Assembly (NCBI GenBank): GCA_029865965.1
Contig: JARXAJ010000066.1
Coordinates: 1-47,699, forward strand
Reading direction: 5' to 3'
Source of the DNA: Aquabacterium sp.
GTDB lineage: Bacteria > Pseudomonadota > Gammaproteobacteria > Burkholderiales > Burkholderiaceae_C
DNA length: 47,699 bases
Shown: in pieces, positions 45,067 to 47,699 of the stretch
Position numbering within the stretch: the first letter of the stretch is position 1
Layout: each line of letters begins with the position of its first letter
Notes under the pieces: generated by a model
Seen by the model: the letters and a program-made list of their open reading frames with translations, nothing else
Told to the model about the DNA's origin: nothing
Databases searched by the model: none
Program-made: the position numbers and the translations under genes

Positions 45067-45458
45067 TTGCTGTCGATACCAATGTGCTCGTGCGGCTGAT
45101 GGTCAATGACGAGCCATCGCAAGCGGGCAGGGCCAAACAGCTTTTTGACGCCAAAGCGGGCGAAGATGGCTCGATTTGGGTCAGCGACACCGTGCTGGTC
45201 GAGTTGGTGTGGACCTTGGCGCGGGCCTACGGCCGGTCGCGCACAGAGCTCGCCACTGCGGTGCGGGCCTTGGCCTCGCACGCCACGCTGACCTTGGAGT
45301 CGGCGGTTGCCGTCAGGGCTGCAGTGGATGTATTTGAAGGCGGCGCTGCCGACTTTTCAGACTGCCTGCTGGCAGCCAAGGCGCAAGGCGCCGGCTGTGA
45401 GCACCTCTTTACTTTTGACAAGGGCATGCGGGCGCTGGCGGGCGTCAAGCTCCTGTAA
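45063..45458 (+). CDS. PIN-domain toxin (VapC-like)
   Basis: MIAVDTNVLVRLMVNDEPSQAGRAKQLFD...FSDCLLAAKAQGAGCEHLFTFDKGM. Confidence 0.92.
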   Translation: MIAVDTNVLVRLMVNDEPSQAGRAKQLFDAKAGEDGSIWVSDTVLVELVWTLARAYGRSRTELATAVRALASHATLTLESAVAVRAAVDVFEGGAADFSDCLLAAKAQGAGCEHLFTFDKGMRALAGVKLL

Positions 45459-45522
45459 GTGCCCCCTGGCCGGCCGGCGCCAGCCTTCCCCTGCCTCCCC
45501 CGGAGACCAAGGAAAGTGGCGG

Positions 45523-45770
45523 TCACTTCGGTGCCAGCCGGATCACCTCACCGTTGAGCATGTCGTTCTCAATGATGGGCTTGACCAGCTTGGCATCCTC
45601 GGACGGCTTGCTCAGCCGGCTGGGGAATGGAACACCCGCCGCCATTGCGCCCTGCACCGCCTGCGGCATGGTGAACGGGGCCGGCGTGCCGAAGATGCCC
45701 GGCGCGATGGTCATGTTGCGGATGCCGTTGCGTGCCAGTTCGCGAGCGATGGGCAGTGTCATGCCCTTCG
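45523..45770 (-). pseudogene. SDR dehydrogenase 3'-end fragment, copy B
   Basis: [81 protein letters not shown]. Confidence 0.9.
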
Positions 45771-45785
45771 CCCGATCTGGCGCCG

Positions 45786-46229
45786 TCACATGGGGCCCAC
45801 TGGTCCAGATGCAAATGGGTTGGCAATGGCCAGCTTGCCCAGCAGCCGCCCCGTTTGCAGGTCTTCGCTCCACAGTTGCTGGCAGCCACTGTCCAGCGCG
45901 GCCTGCACGATCAGCGCGTCGTAGAAGGCTAGGCCATGCGCAATGTGCAGGTCCAGCGCCGACTGAATCAGTTCCGGGGAGTTCCTGGCGACATCGAATC
46001 CGGCGTAGAAGCTCAGCCGCTCCCGCACCAGCGCAGGTGGCAGTCGGAGCTTTCGCAGTGCCACGTTCGCGAACTCCTGCAGCACCTGGGTCGAGATCAC
46101 GCCCGTACCCTCGCGGCGCAATCGGCTGATCAGTGCAATGGCTGCAATTTGCTTGACGGGTTCATCGCCGGCATCGGCATAGACCAGCACATTGGTGTCC
46201 AGGAAACTTCGCATCGCCGATCCAAACAT
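45786..46229 (-). CDS. PIN-domain toxin (VapC-like)
   Basis: [55 protein letters not shown]...; start 46229 or 46214. Confidence 0.92.
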   Translation of the reverse strand: MFGSAMRSFLDTNVLVYADAGDEPVKQIAAIALISRLRREGTGVISTQVLQEFANVALRKLRLPPALVRERLSFYAGFDVARNSPELIQSALDLHIAHGLAFYDALIVQAALDSGCQQLWSEDLQTGRLLGKLAIANPFASGPVGPM

Positions 46230-46456
46230 CAACGCCTGGCATTGGCCTCGTCCCGGTCAAATCGCCAGCCGTTCAAACGGCCGGGGCTGGCGCGCGCAGA
46301 GCGTTCGAACGCTGCCGTCTGTACATCCTGCTGGGTCAAGCCGGCAAGCTCTTCCAGGTGGTCACGCACCGCCTGGTTCAAGCTCTTGCCCATGGCCTGC
46401 GCAGCCTGGCGAGCACGCTCTGCCACGCGTTCATCGATGGACAAGGTGATGTTCAT
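46229..46456 (-). CDS. RHH/CopG-like antitoxin
   Basis: MNITLSIDERVAERARQAAQAMGKSLNQAVRDHLEELAG; immediately upstream of the PIN gene. Confidence 0.85.
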   Translation of the reverse strand: MNITLSIDERVAERARQAAQAMGKSLNQAVRDHLEELAGLTQQDVQTAAFERSARASPGRLNGWRFDRDEANARR

Positions 46457-46533
46457 GGAGGTCCGAAGCTCACAAGTAATTTGTGCACACAGTTTATGTG
46501 TGATTTAGCGCTTCGGTCAAGGCGGCGGTTGTG

Positions 46534-46601
46534 TCAATTCGGCGACAGCCGGATCACCTCTCCGTTGAGTGGGTCGTTCTCGGATGCCATTGCGCGCCCA
46601 G
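46534..46601 (-). pseudogene. SDR 3'-end fragment, copy C (short, internally deleted)
   Basis: tcaattcggcgacagccggatcacctctccgttgagtgggtcgttctc joined directly to ggatgccattgcgcgccc; both halves match copies A, B and D but the middle is missing. Confidence 0.75.
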
Positions 46602-46622
46602 CTTTGCGGCCCGTCTGTGCTT

Positions 46623-47138
46623 TCATCGTGGGTTGGTTGACGGCAGGTTCAATGTCTCCCACAGCACCAGGTCTGCCGACGTCTTCGCCGTGCCTTCCAG
46701 CAGCGGCACGGCCAGATGGCCTTTGTGCAGGGCGTTGGCCAGCACCGACATGTCACGCACGTACTCGTGGATCATGAAGTTGCGCAGTTGCCAAGCGGCC
46801 AGCCATTCGGCTGCCGATTCAACCCAGCCAAGGCGCTCCGCACGGACCAGGCTGTCGATAGCAGGGCCAACAGGCTCGGCCAGCCATGCCAGGACGCCCG
46901 GCAGCAACTTGTCGCCCAGGGTGTCTTGCAGGCGAACGAATCTTGCGACGAAGGCGTCGACGCGCTCACCAAGGTCGATGTCCTGGGCCAATGTGGCGGC
47001 CCGCTCGGCGTCCATTGGCGAGGAAAACAGTCGCGCGTCAGTGATGCGCAGCAACGCAGCCTCTACGAGCACGGTCTCTGCCAAATGAACCAGCTTGTCC
47101 CCCGGTTGCGAGCGCAAACCCAACGCGTGAGCCGTCAT
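46623..47138 (-). CDS. HEPN-domain (HepT-like) toxin
   Basis: ...RFVRLQDTLGDKLLPGVLAWLAEPVG...AWQLRNFMIHEYVRD; RNFMIHEY matches the HEPN RX4HxY motif. Confidence 0.85.
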   Translation of the reverse strand: MTAHALGLRSQPGDKLVHLAETVLVEAALLRITDARLFSSPMDAERAATLAQDIDLGERVDAFVARFVRLQDTLGDKLLPGVLAWLAEPVGPAIDSLVRAERLGWVESAAEWLAAWQLRNFMIHEYVRDMSVLANALHKGHLAVPLLEGTAKTSADLVLWETLNLPSTNPR

Positions 47139-47455
47139 CGCAGTTCAATGCCCTGGCTGCGGGCGGTGCGGATGAGTGCGGTCTCTTTTGACAGCGGGTC
47201 GGTCACGACCACATCGATTTTGCGTTCGCCAATTGCCAACTGCAGGCGCGCGCCTATGCGTCCGGACACTGCCAGCTTGTCGTTGGTCGCCTCAGGCAAC
47301 TCGATCAGCAAGTCAATGTCGCCGCCGCGCAAGTCATCGCGGGTGCGGGAGCCGAAAAGGCTGACCTTTGCGAGAGGGCCTGCAACCTCCGTCGTGATGC
47401 GGCGGATGGCGGCGGCTTCTTGGGGGGGTGATGCGCGTCAGGTCGATTCTAGGCA
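47135..47455 (-). CDS. MNT-type nucleotidyltransferase antitoxin, apparent frameshift at a G7 run
   Basis: ...SLFGSRTRDDLRGGDIDLLIELPEATNDKLAVSGRIGARLQLAIGERKIDVVVTDPLSKETALIRTARSQGIELR; N-terminal PRIDLTRITP joins QEAAAIRRI only if one base is removed from the G7 at 47421..47427. Confidence 0.8.
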
Positions 47456-47471
47456 CGCCGTCATGATCGAC

Positions 47472-47699
47472 TCACTTCGGCGCCAGCCGGATCGCCCCGT
47501 CCAGCCGGATCACCTCGCCATTGAGCATGTCGTTCTCGATGATGTGCTTGACCAGCTTGGCATAGTCGGCTGGTGTGCCCAGCCGCGATGGGAAGGGCAC
47601 GCCCGCCGCCAATGCATCCTGCACCGCCTGCGGCATGGTGAACAGCATCGGCGTGCCGAAGATGCCCGGTGCGATGGTCATGTTGCGGATGCCGTTGCG
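47472..47699 (-). CDS. SDR family dehydrogenase C-terminus, copy D (partial, runs off right edge; may be the intact parent gene)
   Basis: [75 protein letters not shown]; resembles 3-hydroxyacyl-CoA dehydrogenase type-2-like SDRs. Confidence 0.85.
   Translation of the reverse strand, partial: RNGIRNMTIAPGIFGTPMLFTMPQAVQDALAAGVPFPSRLGTPADYAKLVKHIIENDMLNGEVIRLDGAIRLAPK

Noticed and set aside
38511-47699. Considered an integron cassette array or a CRISPR-like array for the repeated units
   Set aside because: Repeats are coding 3' ends of two specific neighbouring genes, about 70-600 bp, variable in length; no integrase, no attC-like folded site, no short regular repeats with spacers.

Overview
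High-GC window, most like a Burkholderiales (beta-proteobacterial) chromosome judging by gene content and protein style. From 1 to about 38.5 kb it is mostly ordinary and densely coded. It contains: a partial ugpB; a large FAD/Fe-S oxidase; a nucleoside deaminase; a long minus-strand 2-aminoethylphosphonate (AEP) unit (phnS-T-UV-W) that runs directly into eutBC, a HAD phosphatase and an M14-type deacylase; a divergent GntR-phnA-phnY-PhnZ-like HD oxygenase-EamA-GcvT/FAD unit; ppc facing hemC-hemD-hemX-hemY; tRNA-Arg(ACG) with a terminator; tadA-ldcA; and a peptide-type ABC transporter with a fused ATPase. From about 38.5 kb to the right edge the region is very different. Two conserved genes face each other (ABC ATPase on +, SDR dehydrogenase on -). 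The space between them holds at least six toxin-antitoxin (TA) modules or remnants (MNT/HEPN twice, FitAB-like RHH/PIN, RHH/PIN, a PIN fragment, AbrB/PIN). These are punctuated by decayed copies of the 3' ends of those same two genes: two extra ATPase fragments on the left and three extra SDR fragments on the right. A TonB-dependent receptor sits in the middle. The SDR-fragment homology stops at the stop codon. No integrase, transposase or integron attC site was recognised. This double array of [TA module + duplicated host-gene 3' end] is the most unusual structure in the window. All calls come from reading the sequence and the supplied ORF track; no database search was run.
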